A stretch of 64,000 nt of DNA, taken from assembly GCA_010279815.1 (NCBI GenBank), contig QEOQ01000707.1, positions 8,567-72,566 on the forward strand. Reading direction: 5' to 3'. The notes under the pieces were generated by a model. It did no database searches, had not been told where the DNA came from, and saw only the letters and a program-made list of their open reading frames with translations. Positions 43,167 to 54,939 of this stretch are shown here, in pieces. The position numbers and the translations under genes were made by a program. This stretch comes from Brachionus plicatilis. Lineage: Eukaryota; Rotifera; Eurotatoria; Ploima; Brachionidae. Within the stretch, counting starts at the first letter, position 1, and each line of letters starts with the position of its first letter.

Positions 43167-46100
43167 TTTTAGTCTTTCTTTTTTCTATTTGATTCTTTTA
43201 TTCAAAATAAAATTCCTGTAACAATATTTAAATGAAGAGTTTTATTTATACTTATTTTGAAATTCTTTTTGAACAAATTTCGCAACTATCTAGAAATTTC
43301 AAAATTTAAAGTTTTTATCTTAAAATACATTTATTTTAATTTTTCTGGATAAATTTATTTAAAAATAGAATTAAATAAAATTTTATTCACTTATTTGGAG
43401 GGAATATTTTTTGACCGCACTTTATTAAGATTAATTATTTTTTTAATTGATGAAATACAAATTATTTTTACATCAAATCATCAGCGTAAAACTTTGCTTT
43501 AAAAAAAATTTACGGGCTCTAATCTAAAAAATAATTTTTTCTAAAGATTTAAAATATCAGATATTTACTGAGACAGGGCTTGAAAAAATCATTTAAATAT
43601 TTATTTATTTTTTTAAAAAAATTTTAAAATAAGATAAAAAGTAAGTAAAGAAAGATGCTTAAGGTTTGAACGGTTCAGGAAAGGAATAAGAACAAGTAAG
43701 ATAGCAATTAAAAAATGGTTTCGGGTATTCGATATCTCTGGATACGAGACCCGCTTTGTATGCTATTATTTTTTTAATTAACTGATTAAAAAAAATTAAT
43801 TTTAAAATAAAAATAAAGTTATTGCATAACCATTTCTTTTCCAGCATAGGAAGACTAAGCTAATCAAGTGTTAATTCTATACCAAAAATCATCATTATCT
43901 TTTCGAATATGGTTTTGAACATTATTGAAAAAAGAATCATTAAAATTGATTGTTTAATTTGGTAAGGGTTATCTCTGAATTTAGTCAATCAGTTTAAAAA
44001 TTCAGGATAAAAAGAATTCAAAGGTTTAAACCAAGTCACATCCAGTGGCCGTAAAAAAAGGTATAGAGAATATTAAAAAATCCTCTCTGTAAAATAAACA
44101 ATAATAAATAAAAATAAAATAAAATTCTGATAAAGAACAAAAAGTACGGAAAATAAAAAAATATTATATTTCCATTACATTACCCCGAGTAAAAAAATAA
44201 TTAAATTAAAATTGGAAATTAAGTATATGCTATTGTGGAGAAGCTATGGTGAATTTTATCCCGTAACTCCGGATTTTTTTCTGTTCCAAAAATTTACAAT
44301 GGCTTAGTTTGTAAAGTTTTACTACTGTTGATTTTTTTAGAAAAATTTTAAAAATTTGATTATCTCAAAAAAAAAATATAAAACACTGCATCAAACAATC
44401 AATTTGCCTTCAATATTGACACAAATAATTTTTGTAATTTAAAAAATCAATCTGCTAAAATCGACTAAAGTTAAAAAAAATTGAAATGGAAGGAAATTTT
44501 TTACCAAGCAATTGAAAAATACCGTCTTTTTCAACACTAACGACTCATATAACAAATTAATTCATCTATGAAATGGTGTAATGAGAATTTTTTGAAAGAT
44601 TAAAAAAAAATATTATAAATAATATTATTAAAAATAATATTAAAAATTTACTTTAAATTGTCTTTTTCTCTTTTTAATTTAGTAAGCTTTTTTTTGCATT
44701 GTTTAAAATTTTGATTTAAGAGATAAATTTTCAAAATAGAAAAATAGACACTCTTTAGATTTAAAACCTTCAGATGAAACAGTTTATGGAAAAATCTTTT
44801 TTCAATTAGTTCTATGAATGTAACATAGTAAATCATGCATAGTTTCATAATTTCCCAGATTCTGGTAAAACGTAAAATTTAACAGAACTAAAATTTCAAT
44901 AAATTCCAACATAGTCTTTTAAAGAGATTTAGCACATCATTAGGAACAATTGATGCAATTTTGTATACTGCAAAACGTTATATTCACAAAATTATTTTTA
45001 AAATAGAAAATTAGTTATAAAATTTTTCATCATTTTGTTCTGTCCATTTGAATCGAATTTTACACAACCTAAATAATTAATTAAAATAAAAATAAAATAA
45101 GTAATTTTCGCGGTTTCAATAACAGGCATTTTAAGGAGATCTATTATTTAATAAATATAAATTTATTAAAATAAATTTGCAATTTGAATTTTCTCTAATT
45201 ATTATTTTCATTTCTAAAAAAATTGTTAACACATATTTATCTTTTTTCTAGCTTAATTATTATTTCACAGATATATTATCTTTCTGAAGCTAATTTAATT
45301 TTCAGATAATTATCTTTCACAAGACATTTAAAGACAAGACGGAAAGATATTTTATCTTTACGTAGCATCTTTTGAAAAATAAGTTTTTCAATCTTTAGAT
45401 AAATAAGTAAATGAATGGGATTTTAGGATCAAAAAATAAATATAACATAAAAAGTTAAATATAAAAATTACTAAAAATAAACATTTAAATTTAACTTAAT
45501 TTTCGGATACAAGATGACGCTTTTTGATGAAAAACAAGTTAAAAAATAAATTAAATTAAAAGGTTTAGAATCTATCATGTGGCTGAAAGGATGGACTAAG
45601 TCTCCATTCCAACCGGCCAAGGCTTCGCCTAAATTATTTTTTAAATAAATAAATAAAAAGGTTTAGAAAATAAATAAAAATGGTATAAATTTATCCTAAA
45701 ATGTGGAATTGTTTTGTTAAAATGTATTTTTTGGTAATGTTTATGAACAAGAAAAATGCTCTTATACAAAAAACCATTTTAGTCGACAAAATTCTTAGCA
45801 AATTTTTACAAAAATGATAAAAAGTAAAGAATCATTTGTTTAAAATCAGATTGAAATTGCTTTTTTTATTATCTGAATCAATAATCTGAATCAAATCTGA
45901 ATAAAGAAATTTATAGAAAATTAAATTTAAATTTTGTTAGATTTTTTTGTCTACTACAAGTCAATTTTCTGACCAAATTTTATAAAAAATTTTGTTTGTT
46001 CATAATTAACTAATAAGTTTATAAATAATATCAGAGTTGTTTAAAAGTCTCAAAAAAAGTCTAAGTCAATCCTTTAAAAAAAAAGTCCAAGTCAAGACTT

Positions 46101-47188
46101 TTTTTTTAAAAAAATTTTTAAAGTCTTGACTTGGACTTTGATAAAAAAAAAAGAAAAAGTTTTTGGTGGGACTGTTGAAAAAAAAAAAAAGTCTTGACTT
46201 ATATACTTCACTTAATATCTTTTTTGTTTTACCCCGGGAGTATAGTTTTAAAACAAAAAAAAATTCTTTAACGCAAATCATATTTTTAAATTAGAACCCC
46301 AGTGATTTTTTATTTGAAGCCCATGGGGTAATTTACAAGGATTTACGGTAATAAATATATTTAATAATATTTAATAACTAGAAAAATTTAAGCGATTTTT
46401 TCAAAGATTGAATACTTAAATTATAAGAATTGATGATATTAAATTAATTAATGAATTAATTAATGAATTTTTGATTATATCTTCTTATTAATCAATTAAA
46501 AATAATAAAACCAAAACTAACATAAAATTGAATAAGCTTTGTCCTTTTTTTAGTTTTACGGTAAAATTAGACGAAATTTTACGCAAATTGACGTCAATTT
46601 ACGTAAAATTTCGTTTATTAACCAAAAATACAAGTTTCATTGCAGTACTTTATCACAGGTGCTGCATGTTTAGGTAGTGAACGTTTCAGGAAAGGAAGAC
46701 GAAATGGTATGCTAGGAATTACACTTGTTATATGTAAAATTACGTAAATTAATCAAAAAGAAAAGTGTTTTATTTCAGTAAAAAAAAAAACCCTTAAATA
46801 ATTAAACAATAAATAAACATTTTAAAAATAAAATATTCAAATGATTGATGTTTTGTTATGAAAAATATTCAAAATAATTTATTTAGCATAAAAATTATTT
46901 AGGACTAAATTTATTTCTATGAAAATTTTGCACTTAAGGAACACCTAACGAAAAAGCATGCAAATTGCATTTGATTTCAAAATTTTATTATAATTATTTA
47001 TCAACAAACAAAACTAAGTTCTTCTCGCTTAATTTCGCTCATATTTTGCTTAACCCAAGTTAAATGTGTGCTGAAAAATACAAGTTTGTCTAATCTACCA
47101 TAAATGCACACAACGACCATGATCTTAACCAAATCTCTTACATTTAAATTCAATTTTTTTTTGCTTAGAATACCAAGTTTAGGTTAAA
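43167..47188. other. 4-kb spacer between the two eIF1A genes
   Basis: No gene recognised. 45575-45655 is a short dispersed sequence (GGCTGAAAGGATGGACTAAG, CCAACCGGCCAAGGCTTCGC) ending in AAAT repeats, like a LINE or SINE 3' end. 46032-46200 starts like the hAT MITE (CAGAGTTGTTTAAAAGTC) and contains facing AAGTCC/GGACTT units, but its right end is not recognisable. 46555-46750 is rich in TTACGTAA-like motifs. GGTTCAGGAAAGGA near 43672 recurs as GTTTCAGGAAAGGA near 46684. Confidence 0.4.
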
Positions 47189-47752
47189 ATGCCGAAAAAT
47201 AAAGGAAAGGGAGGAAAAAATCGTCGCAGAGGCAAGAACGAAAATGACGACATGAAGCGTGAACTTATCCTTGCCGAGCCGGGCCAGGCCTATGCCCAAG
47301 TTCTGAAAATGTTAGGAAATGGCAGACTAGAGGCGATGTGCTTCGATGGACAAAAACGCTTGTGTCACATCCGTGGCAAATTGAGAAAGAAAGTGTGGAT
47401 CAACACCAGTGATGTCATACTTATTGGTTTGCGTGACTTTCAAGACGAAAAAGCCGACGTTATTCTCAAGTACAATGCTGATGAGGTGAGAGTATTGAAA
47501 AACAAGAAGCAAATTCCAGAAAATGTTACCATTACGGACACAACCAGCTTTGGACAAGATCAAGGTGGTGACGACATTTTCTTTGACGAACAATTTTCTG
47601 ATGACGAATCTGACAATGAAGAAAGTGATGCAAAAGGTTCGAGTATTTTCGGCAATGGCAATCTAAACAGAAATTCGAACATTACTCGGGACCCAATGGC
47701 AGACATTACTGATTCGGACGAAGAAGACGAAGAAGAGGAAGAAGACGAATAA
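47189..47752 (+). CDS. EIF1A: eukaryotic translation initiation factor 1A, 187 aa
   Basis: Intronless frame from ATG 47189 to TAA. It is nearly identical to animal eIF1A over the N-terminal basic tail and OB fold ([57 protein letters not shown]). The helical domain continues to about residue 115, and the C-terminal tail is longer than usual (187 against about 144 residues in human) with a long acidic end ([13 protein letters not shown]). It promotes scanning and start-site recognition on the 40S ribosome. AATAAA signals follow at about 47800. It lies back to back with the diverged copy at 43166. Confidence 0.95.
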   Translation: MPKNKGKGGKNRRRGKNENDDMKRELILAEPGQAYAQVLKMLGNGRLEAMCFDGQKRLCHIRGKLRKKVWINTSDVILIGLRDFQDEKADVILKYNADEVRVLKNKKQIPENVTITDTTSFGQDQGGDDIFFDEQFSDDESDNEESDAKGSSIFGNGNLNRNSNITRDPMADITDSDEEDEEEEEDE

Positions 47753-50470
47753 GTGACCAAATTAATTTAGTAAATGATGAGAGTCCATCTTTTATATTTT
47801 AATAAAATGGTTACAACTTTAATAAATTTTCATCTCAATTTTTTTGTTCGCTCTATTCTCAATTATTTGAATTTCTTTCTATTTGTTTATATCAATTAGT
47901 TTTAGATATAAACAAGTAATTTTTTATTCTTTTAATAATAAAAATAATTGGAATTTTGAACTTTTTTTTCGGTGAACAAACAACTTTTTATTCGAGTTTT
48001 TTCTTTTTTTTTTTTCGGAAATTAAGCAAAAAATTAACAGATTATTTTTATTTTTATTTGATAAATTTATGAATAAAATTATTTATTTATCAAAAAATTT
48101 AAGTCCTATGGCATCAAGATAGTTTTATTCTACAAAATTAAAGATAAATATGAAATTAATTTATTTGGTTCAGTAAAATGTCTCAAATAATAAAAGAAAT
48201 AAAAAAAGAAGAAAATGACACTTGTCTAAATATTTTTTTCTAAATCGGAAATATTTTTTAATTATTTTCACTAATTAAGTTAAATAAGAGCGAAAAAACC
48301 TACTTAATTTTAGTAGAACCATTTCTTTAACATTTTAAATAGTTATATGATTATTTTAGCCCCTGTTTTGTGTAAAATTCATAAATTTTTTTTGAGGCCG
48401 ATGCAGATCTAGACGTCATTTTATAAAATTTGGCTCCTGCTTATGAAACTAATCTTGTAAAACCCCATTTTTTGTTTTTCATGATAATTCTAGACTAAAA
48501 TACAGAAATAATAGTTGTAGTTATTTTTTTCAATCACGAGTGTTCAATAAATCTTGTCAAAATTTATTAATTCAAAAGAATTATCGAATTTAACAAGATT
48601 CACCATCAAAAAAAGGGACATATGTCTGCGAGCTCAAAACATCAAAATCTTTGATATTAACTTAAAAAAGTTAAAGGAAAGATACGAAAGCCACAGCTTT
48701 CTTACAGCCCAAAAGTAAAAGTGATTAAAAATTTTATGTTTTGAATTAATTGAAAGTTTTTAGTTCTAATTGTTCTGAATTTTTTTCATATGATTGAAAA
48801 TAAAATAAGAATAATGTATGGCGGTAATCATCCAAACAAGTTGTTCTTCGTTTTATTTTTGTTGATTTGATTTTGACAATTATTTCGTTTATTACTTGGT
48901 GGTTTTCCCATTTTGAATGATCCTTAAGTTTGTTATAAATAAAAAATATTCGAAAAAATTTAAATTTTTTGGTCATCTGAAGCTAAAAGACGTGACTCCT
49001 GAAAAAAAATGATGACGATAAAAAGTTACATACGCAATTAAATTTTTAAGGCTTTAAAAGGAGATTTATTCAAGAGATATCAGCAAAAATAATCAATTTT
49101 TAAACTTTTGCATTCTTAGTGCAAAATAGTTGAGCATTTAAAAAATTGTAAATTTCAAAAAATCAAAAATCTAAAATAATTAGAAAATAAAAAAACTAGA
49201 CTTAAAATTTTTTTGAAAAATTTGAGTGATTTCCAAAAAGTATGATTTTAAATAAAACAATTCAATTTTAGAATAATAAATATCAATTAATTTTTGTTAA
49301 TCTTATTTTACGCCTTTTCAAAATTTAACTTCAAGTGGACATGGTACTAGATTTCCAATTTATTCAAAGCTCTTTTAGCAATATAATCAGTTTCTTCTGT
49401 TATTTGTCTATCTTTATTACTTTCTTAAGCTTTTACACTTTTTAGATTCAAAAAATCGATTTTTATTTTATCTTTATCGTAATACTCAATAGTTGGTACC
49501 AGACTCTCCGTTTTTTTGTAGCTCTATATCTGAACTACACCTGAAACATCTATCATAATCATTATCTATTTTGTGATATTTTTTGTTGGTAAGTATAAAA
49601 TCATATATTATGTAATTCCAGAGTAACATAATCGACAAGATCTAAAAATTTTTTTTGAATTAAAAATTCCTAAACCATTTTCAAAAATTTATTTTGTGAT
49701 TTTTTTTATACAAAAGAGAAATTTCTCGTTTTCAATTAAAATATGGAAATCTTTTAAATTTTCACTTATAATTTTTCCTTTTATTCTGAATTAAAAATTA
49801 AAGAAAACTTTTACTTATTAGGTTGTTAAGAAAATATTTATTAGATAAAAGGTAATATTTTACTAGATGAATATAAAAATGACTTACATTTAATAGAATT
49901 ACTTAGTTAATTTTAAAATGTGAATTTATTTTAAAAATCAAGTTTGATGCTAGTTCTTTCAATATTTAATTAAATTTTAAAAAAATAATTTTTTATTTAT
50001 CTTTTGCCTCTATATAAACCAAATTGTAATAAGCAAAGAATTATTGAGATCTTAATTAGAAACCAGATTACAGAACTCACATTTTTCATCAAAATTCATA
50101 CCATAATATTCTTTATTATCCAAATATTGTTCTACTTCAAAAAAAAATATCTAATTGTACAAAACATCCTTCTCTGGCTTAAAAAGATACTCAAAATCGA
50201 GTTAAACGTCTATCTGCTGATTTTTAGTTTTTATAAAGTATAATTATTTTTAATTTATAATTTTAATACGATTTAGAAAAATTAATAAGAATAATATCAG
50301 TTATGCAAATTTAGGAAAAAAAATTTTTTTATAGTAATTTTAGTTAAAAAATAATTAATCGCCAAAGGTAAATTATTAGAGAAATTTTTAGATTTTTACT
50401 AAACATCATTTAAAAAATTTATATTTCTATAATTTATTTTTAAAGCATTTACACTTGATTAAATTTTGTC
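47753..50470. other. intergenic; one weak LINE-like fragment
   Basis: 48600-48720 has a GC-richer patch whose frame reads KIFDINLKKLKERYESHSFLTAQK, similar in style to the LINE C-terminal blocks elsewhere in the window but too short to call. 49990-50240 holds an ATG-less AT-rich frame rejected as a gene. Otherwise homopolymer-rich sequence. Confidence 0.35.
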
Positions 50471-51513
50471 TCATTTAAATAAAAAAGGAAAAATGTTATA
50501 AGTTAAATAATGTAAAAAATTAAAATATTTAGAAACACTAACAAATTCGCTAGTGTCGCTCTCTATTTTCATATTTAGCATTTTCGATAATTTGTACCAA
50601 AATTTAACTGGTAACATGGCTAAATCTGCCATATTTTGATTGTTTATATCAGCATAACACGACGCATCCACACCATTTACCAAAATTGTCCCATGGTATG
50701 TCAACGGTGCAATAAATCCTTCCTTAATTTGAAAATCTATTTTTTTCACTTCGAATTCTTTGAATGCCTTTTCTTTTTGAGAATAAATCCTGAACTTGTC
50801 GCCAATTTGAACATCTCTAGCTTTCAAATAACCTTTTGAGAGTACATAAATCAAATGAGAACCGGTTAGTGATATTTTGTTATCTTTAAAATCGTAAAAA
50901 ACTTGAAATAAAGCTTAAAAAAAAATTATTTCAAATAAGCTTTTTTTTTATTCGAAAATTACTTGACGAATTTGGGTCTTTGTGAAAAATTTCTATTATT
51001 TCCGAATTTATTAAAAGACCATTTTCATCAGTTGCTTTGACCATGTCTCCCACTTTTGACTCTCTTATTGATTTTACGCTACCATCAGCCATCATTACAG
51101 TGTTGTCAAACGAAAAACATTTTGACAATAAAGAAGGATCTAAATTTAATAAAATTAAAAAAAAATGTTCTTTTTTAATTTTAATTGTTACTTTTGATAA
51201 CACACTCCTGGTTTCGGCCACTAATGCAACATTTGAGATTCAAGTCTTGTAGTTCTTCAAGAATTCCGGTAGCAGCCTTGCCACCGAGACAATCACGTAC
51301 ATACGTAGTCATGCAGGTCATGTAGCCATTGGCCATGTGACAAAAACTTTTATAGTCGCCTTTGGATATTAAATCGATGAAAGCTTGTGGGTTTATTGTC
51401 AAGCATTGGAGCATTTGGCTTGGATTGTCCGAAACCGGACACCCACAATTGATAAAGTTTATCAATAAAAGTGTGACTGTTATTTTTATGAACACGAGCT
51501 TAGTTGTTTTCAT
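50471..51513 (-). CDS. secreted cysteine-rich protein with Hedgehog-type Hint domain, 313 aa
   Basis: Inferred exons on the minus strand: 51513-51192, 51139-50963, 50913-50471 (introns 52 and 49 bp), 942 nt in frame. Residues 1-22 are a signal peptide. Residues 23-104 form a cysteine-rich region with nine Cys (23, 25, 37, 58, 67, 75, 95, 96, 104), not the Hedgehog signalling domain. A Hint (hog) domain follows: nucleophile Cys115 in KCFSFDNTVMMADGS, VGDMV (about 136), the TxxH motif LTGSHLIYV (Thr183, His186), ARDVQIGD, and GFIAPLTYHGTILVNGVDASCYA (232-254), which is strongly Hedgehog-like. In Hedgehogs this domain cuts the protein before the Cys and can attach cholesterol. The residue before the Cys is Lys rather than Gly, and the sterol-recognition tail after SCYA is short (about 59 residues). 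All catalytic residues I can place are present, so self-processing is likely; sterol transfer is open. Confidence 0.85.
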
Positions 51514-52319
51514 TTTTAAAAAATGATATGTGTAAGTTATCTTTAAATTCAAAATTATTGATCCTTATACCAATAAAGAAAATCAAGAAAAAAAAAGTTA
51601 AACTAGAATGAAATAAATTATTTTTGCTAATAGCTTTCGTGATTTAAAAGGAAAAAAAAGAACTCAAAGCATATCTTTACAGGTGTCAAATTTTTGTCAT
51701 ATTTATTTGGCTAAGGTCTTTATTTCTATTTAAAATTTAATCTTTTTTTTTTCTTTTTAAAGATGTCTAGATTATTAAAATGAATTGTATCCAAAGCTCT
51801 TTTTCTGAACAATCGACATCCGATACTTTGAGCTAATTAGGTTAAAGAAGAATATTATAGCAATTTAAAATTCATTTTTTTTTATTTAAATATTTAAATT
51901 GTAAATTAGAAATTTTATCAAAATTTTTATTGTGCGGCTTTTGGTCACTTTGCAGACCTATAAAAAATTCTACTCCAATATTTACTTTATTTTTAATTAT
52001 TTTATTCTTCGATTAATTATTTACGCTAAAAATTAGACCTTCGAAAATTTTTTCAAAAACGGACCTTCTGAATTCCTGTTCTAAATTTTCATTAAAAAAT
52101 AACTGTTTCATTTAAAATGAAAATAATTTAATTCATTCTGAAATGCTTGAAGATTTTGGGTCTATAGATGTAAGTTAACAATCAAATACACTCCTTATCG
52201 AACCTTTAAAAATACGTAATAAACCACGCTTTAGAACTTTAAATTGAAGGTCCCTAGCTGGATATTTAATCTCTTAGTTGAATGTAAGTTTTGAAAAAAA
52301 AATTTTAATTTTAAAAAAC
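51514..52319. promoter_or_regulatory. shared upstream region of two divergent genes
   Basis: About 800 bp between the start of the minus-strand Hint gene and the plus-strand Shisa-like gene, so both promoters should lie here. AT-rich with no other coding content. No specific element could be recognised by eye. Confidence 0.4.
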
Positions 52320-53007
52320 ATGCTTTCGACAGCTTTAATATTTTTGGCTCTGGTAGGAAAAATCAAATCCGATTATTTCCTAATGAGCATTAACAGCACA
52401 CGTGGTGTCACTAATACCATTATCAATTATGACAAAGCGACTGATCTTTATTATCCGGTAAAATTTTCGCAATTGTTAAGTTATTTAATAAATCAAAATA
52501 TTAAATTAATGTAAATCTTTTGGTCTTTTTTTTTTTAATTTCTTTAATTTTATGACCAAGATTCAAGCAAAAATGTGACTTAAATTTGACTGTTATTTCC
52601 CATTTGAAAGATAAAAAAATTTCATGCTCTACAACAAAATACTGTTGCTTCACTGAAGGTTTAGGCTCATGTTGTTCTATTAATGGAATCGAGTAAATTT
52701 TAAAAGAATTAATTTTTTTCTAATTTTTATTTAAAATTTAAGTTTATATCTAAAAATTTCTAAATTAATTGAATGGATTTTGGTTATTCTAGTTGTGAAC
52801 ATACTTTATGTGACTTTGAAAAAATTATGGTTCAATTATAAAAAATACAAAATAAATAAAAGAAATGAAGATGTTCCAGCAAATGAAACGACAAACGAGC
52901 CAGAGTCTAAAAAATTTCTCAGAGCACCAATTTATGTCAAAACTCTTCCGGAAGGTACGACCAAAGAAGTCTATGAAAAAAATTACAAAAAAGTGTTAGG
53001 TAAATAA
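52320..53007 (+). CDS. small Shisa-like single-pass membrane protein, 175 aa
   Basis: Inferred exons 52320-52457, 52568-52692, 52743-53007 (GT..AG introns of 110 and 50 bp), 528 nt in frame. Residues 1-17 are a signal peptide (MLSTALIFLALVGKIKS). The short outer part has an N-glycosylation-type NST and a cysteine cluster with the spacing C...YCC...CC (ISCSTTKYCC, LGSCCS), which recalls the compact Cys domains of the Shisa/CYYR1/VOPP1 group. A transmembrane helix at about 97-118 (EWILVILVVNILYVTL) is followed by a basic then hydrophilic cytoplasmic tail of about 55 residues. In that group the tail commonly binds WW or PDZ proteins; I see no PPxY here. Family placement is tentative, but the gene model is well supported by matching splice phases. 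Confidence 0.65.
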
Positions 53008-54002
53008 TTGAAGGAAAAAATTTTGAATTTAAATAAAATATTGAAATAAATGCTTAATGAAATTAAAATTCCATTTTATTGCTTTTGACTGTATTCTTAA
53101 TTAAATTTGGCTGGTTCTTTATGTAAACACGATATTTTTTAAAGCATTTTTTACTACAAAAAATTTAAAAATTTGATATTAAATTTAAAAAATGTACCAT
53201 ATTATTTAAACTTTGGCCATTCTGAAAATTTGTCCCGTAACTAATCTAAAAGGGTCCAGTCTCAAGCCAAAATAAAGAATAAATAATTAAATAAATAAAA
53301 AAAAATGATTTTCTTATCTCAAGAATAGACGTTCGGTACAGCACCGGCTTAGTTCATTAAAATCACTTCTGAACAATGTCGTAAAAATTGACTTAGTGGA
53401 GTAAAATTTGCTGGGGCTCTTTTTCCAGCACCCACAGGCAAACTCAGCATTGACATGTTTTACCATGAAATAATTTTTGCATATCCAAATAGGGAGCTGA
53501 ATAATAACAGCAAAGTAAATTGTGGATCGACATGAGGTTTTGGAAATTTTCAAATTAGAATAATAAACAAATCGACAACCTGGACTGAGGCTAGCTCAAA
53601 TTTAATAAATAAATTTAAGAAGTTTTTTAAAGAAAATTGTGAAAATTAATTAAAAAAAAGATAGAATTAAAATTTTTTTGTAAATTTTAAGTCATGAGAT
53701 CTTTGCACGCTTGTTATTTTTACATCAAAAACTTATGACTAAGAATCGTCGCTTTATGTCGATTTTTCGATGCAGATATCTAAAATTTTAATATTTAAAT
53801 ATCATAATTTATAATATTATAATTTTTATTATATTAAGTAAAAAAAAATTTGATAGACTCGAAATTTTTATTTTTCCATCCAACTGGTATGATACATTGA
53901 ATCCAAAATCTGGCTTTTATCTAGTTAAAGCAAGCATTTTCCTTTAGTAGATAATATTAAACACAATGTTATCCAAAATTTTATTTTATTAAGATTTTTA
54001 AA
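53008..54002. other. intergenic; two short AAAT-tailed repeats
   Basis: 53240-53305 (CTAATCTAAAAGGGTCCAG.., then AAATAAATAAAA) and 53575-53615 (CCTGGACTGAGGCTAGC, then AATAAATAAAT) look like 3' ends of retroelements. Between them, 53320-53560 is GC-richer and has an open frame of 79 codons on the minus strand that I do not recognise. Confidence 0.35.
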
Positions 54003-54939
54003 ATGAAAATAATTTTTTTCCTTTTTGCATTTATTGTCGTTGTTTGGTCAGAACAAAACGCAAATCTCCAAGTAGTCGAAACACCTGATTATCTTTCATT
54101 CGATTCCAAGAGCCCACTTAAACTAAGCGACTTTAAAAATATTCTTTTGGCCACCAGTGGTTTTCCAGTTGAAAAGGTAAAATCAATTTTTCTTAATAAA
54201 AAAAAAATAATTATTTTTTTAAGAGTGTAGAATGGAACGGCTTGAAAAAAACAAAGACCATCGAATTTCCAAGAATAACTCTATTGTTCATTTTAAATAA
54301 CAACCAAACTGATGGCTCAAAAACCCAATCTATTTCAGTCATTCAGGTAATTTGATTCAAAGTTTCCTCTTTTTTTTTTAATTTAATTTTTAAATAAAGG
54401 ATACTGATTTAGATTTCACCTATTTGAATAAATTAAGCCAAGGTTCGGAGACTAGTGTTAGATTTTATGATGCTCTAGCTGATGAAAAAGAGTTTGACTG
54501 CTCGATTTTGAGCTCTTTTCATATCTTTGAATTATCTGAATCAGTGAAAGAGAACAAAATTAAAGAGATTAGCAAAAAAGTCTCAGAAAAATGTTCAAAC
54601 GATTTGGTCTCTTATGTTCTGCTTTCGAATAAACCATTGAGGACCAAGAGACAGGTTTATATTTAGCAATTTTGATTATTAAACAAATTTTAATTTTTAA
54701 ACAATGAAAATAATTTTTTTAAGGCTTTGAATGATGATTCCACTTTGAATGCAAAAGTAGCAAATGAGGCCGTGTTCTATAGTGATCAGTATCCAGCTAT
54801 GTTCAATTTGATCTTTTGGTCAAGTTTAATACTTGGCTTAGCCGTGTACGGCATTGCATATGGAATGTGGAACATGGACCCAGGTCTAGATACTGTCATT
54901 TATCGCATGACCAGTCAACGAATCAAAAAAGATCAATAA
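54003..54939 (+). CDS. ATP6AP2: ATP6AP2 / prorenin receptor homologue, 255 aa
   Basis: Inferred exons 54003-54176, 54224-54346, 54400-54654, 54724-54939 (introns 47, 53 and 69 bp), all in phase 0, 768 nt. Residues 1-16 are a signal peptide. The lumenal part begins with the family start FLSFDS-like pattern (PDYLSFDSKSPLKLSD) and has RITLLFIL. A dibasic furin-type site RTKR (180-183) stands just before the last exon, where ATP6AP2 is also cleaved. A transmembrane helix at about 210-232 is followed by the diagnostic tail YGMWNMDPGLDTVIYRMTSQRIKKDQ. ATP6AP2 is a V-ATPase accessory subunit needed for proton pump assembly and affects Wnt signalling. At 255 residues it is clearly shorter than the human protein (about 350), the loss falling in the lumenal domain. 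Confidence 0.92.

Noticed and set aside
49990..50243. 79-codon plus-strand frame
   Set aside because: It begins with TTG rather than ATG, is dominated by I, F, L and K as in random AT-rich DNA, and has no motif or splice support.
53314..53553. 79-codon minus-strand frame in a GC-richer patch
   Set aside because: Coding bias is somewhat better than background, but no family is recognised and it lies between retroelement-like tails.
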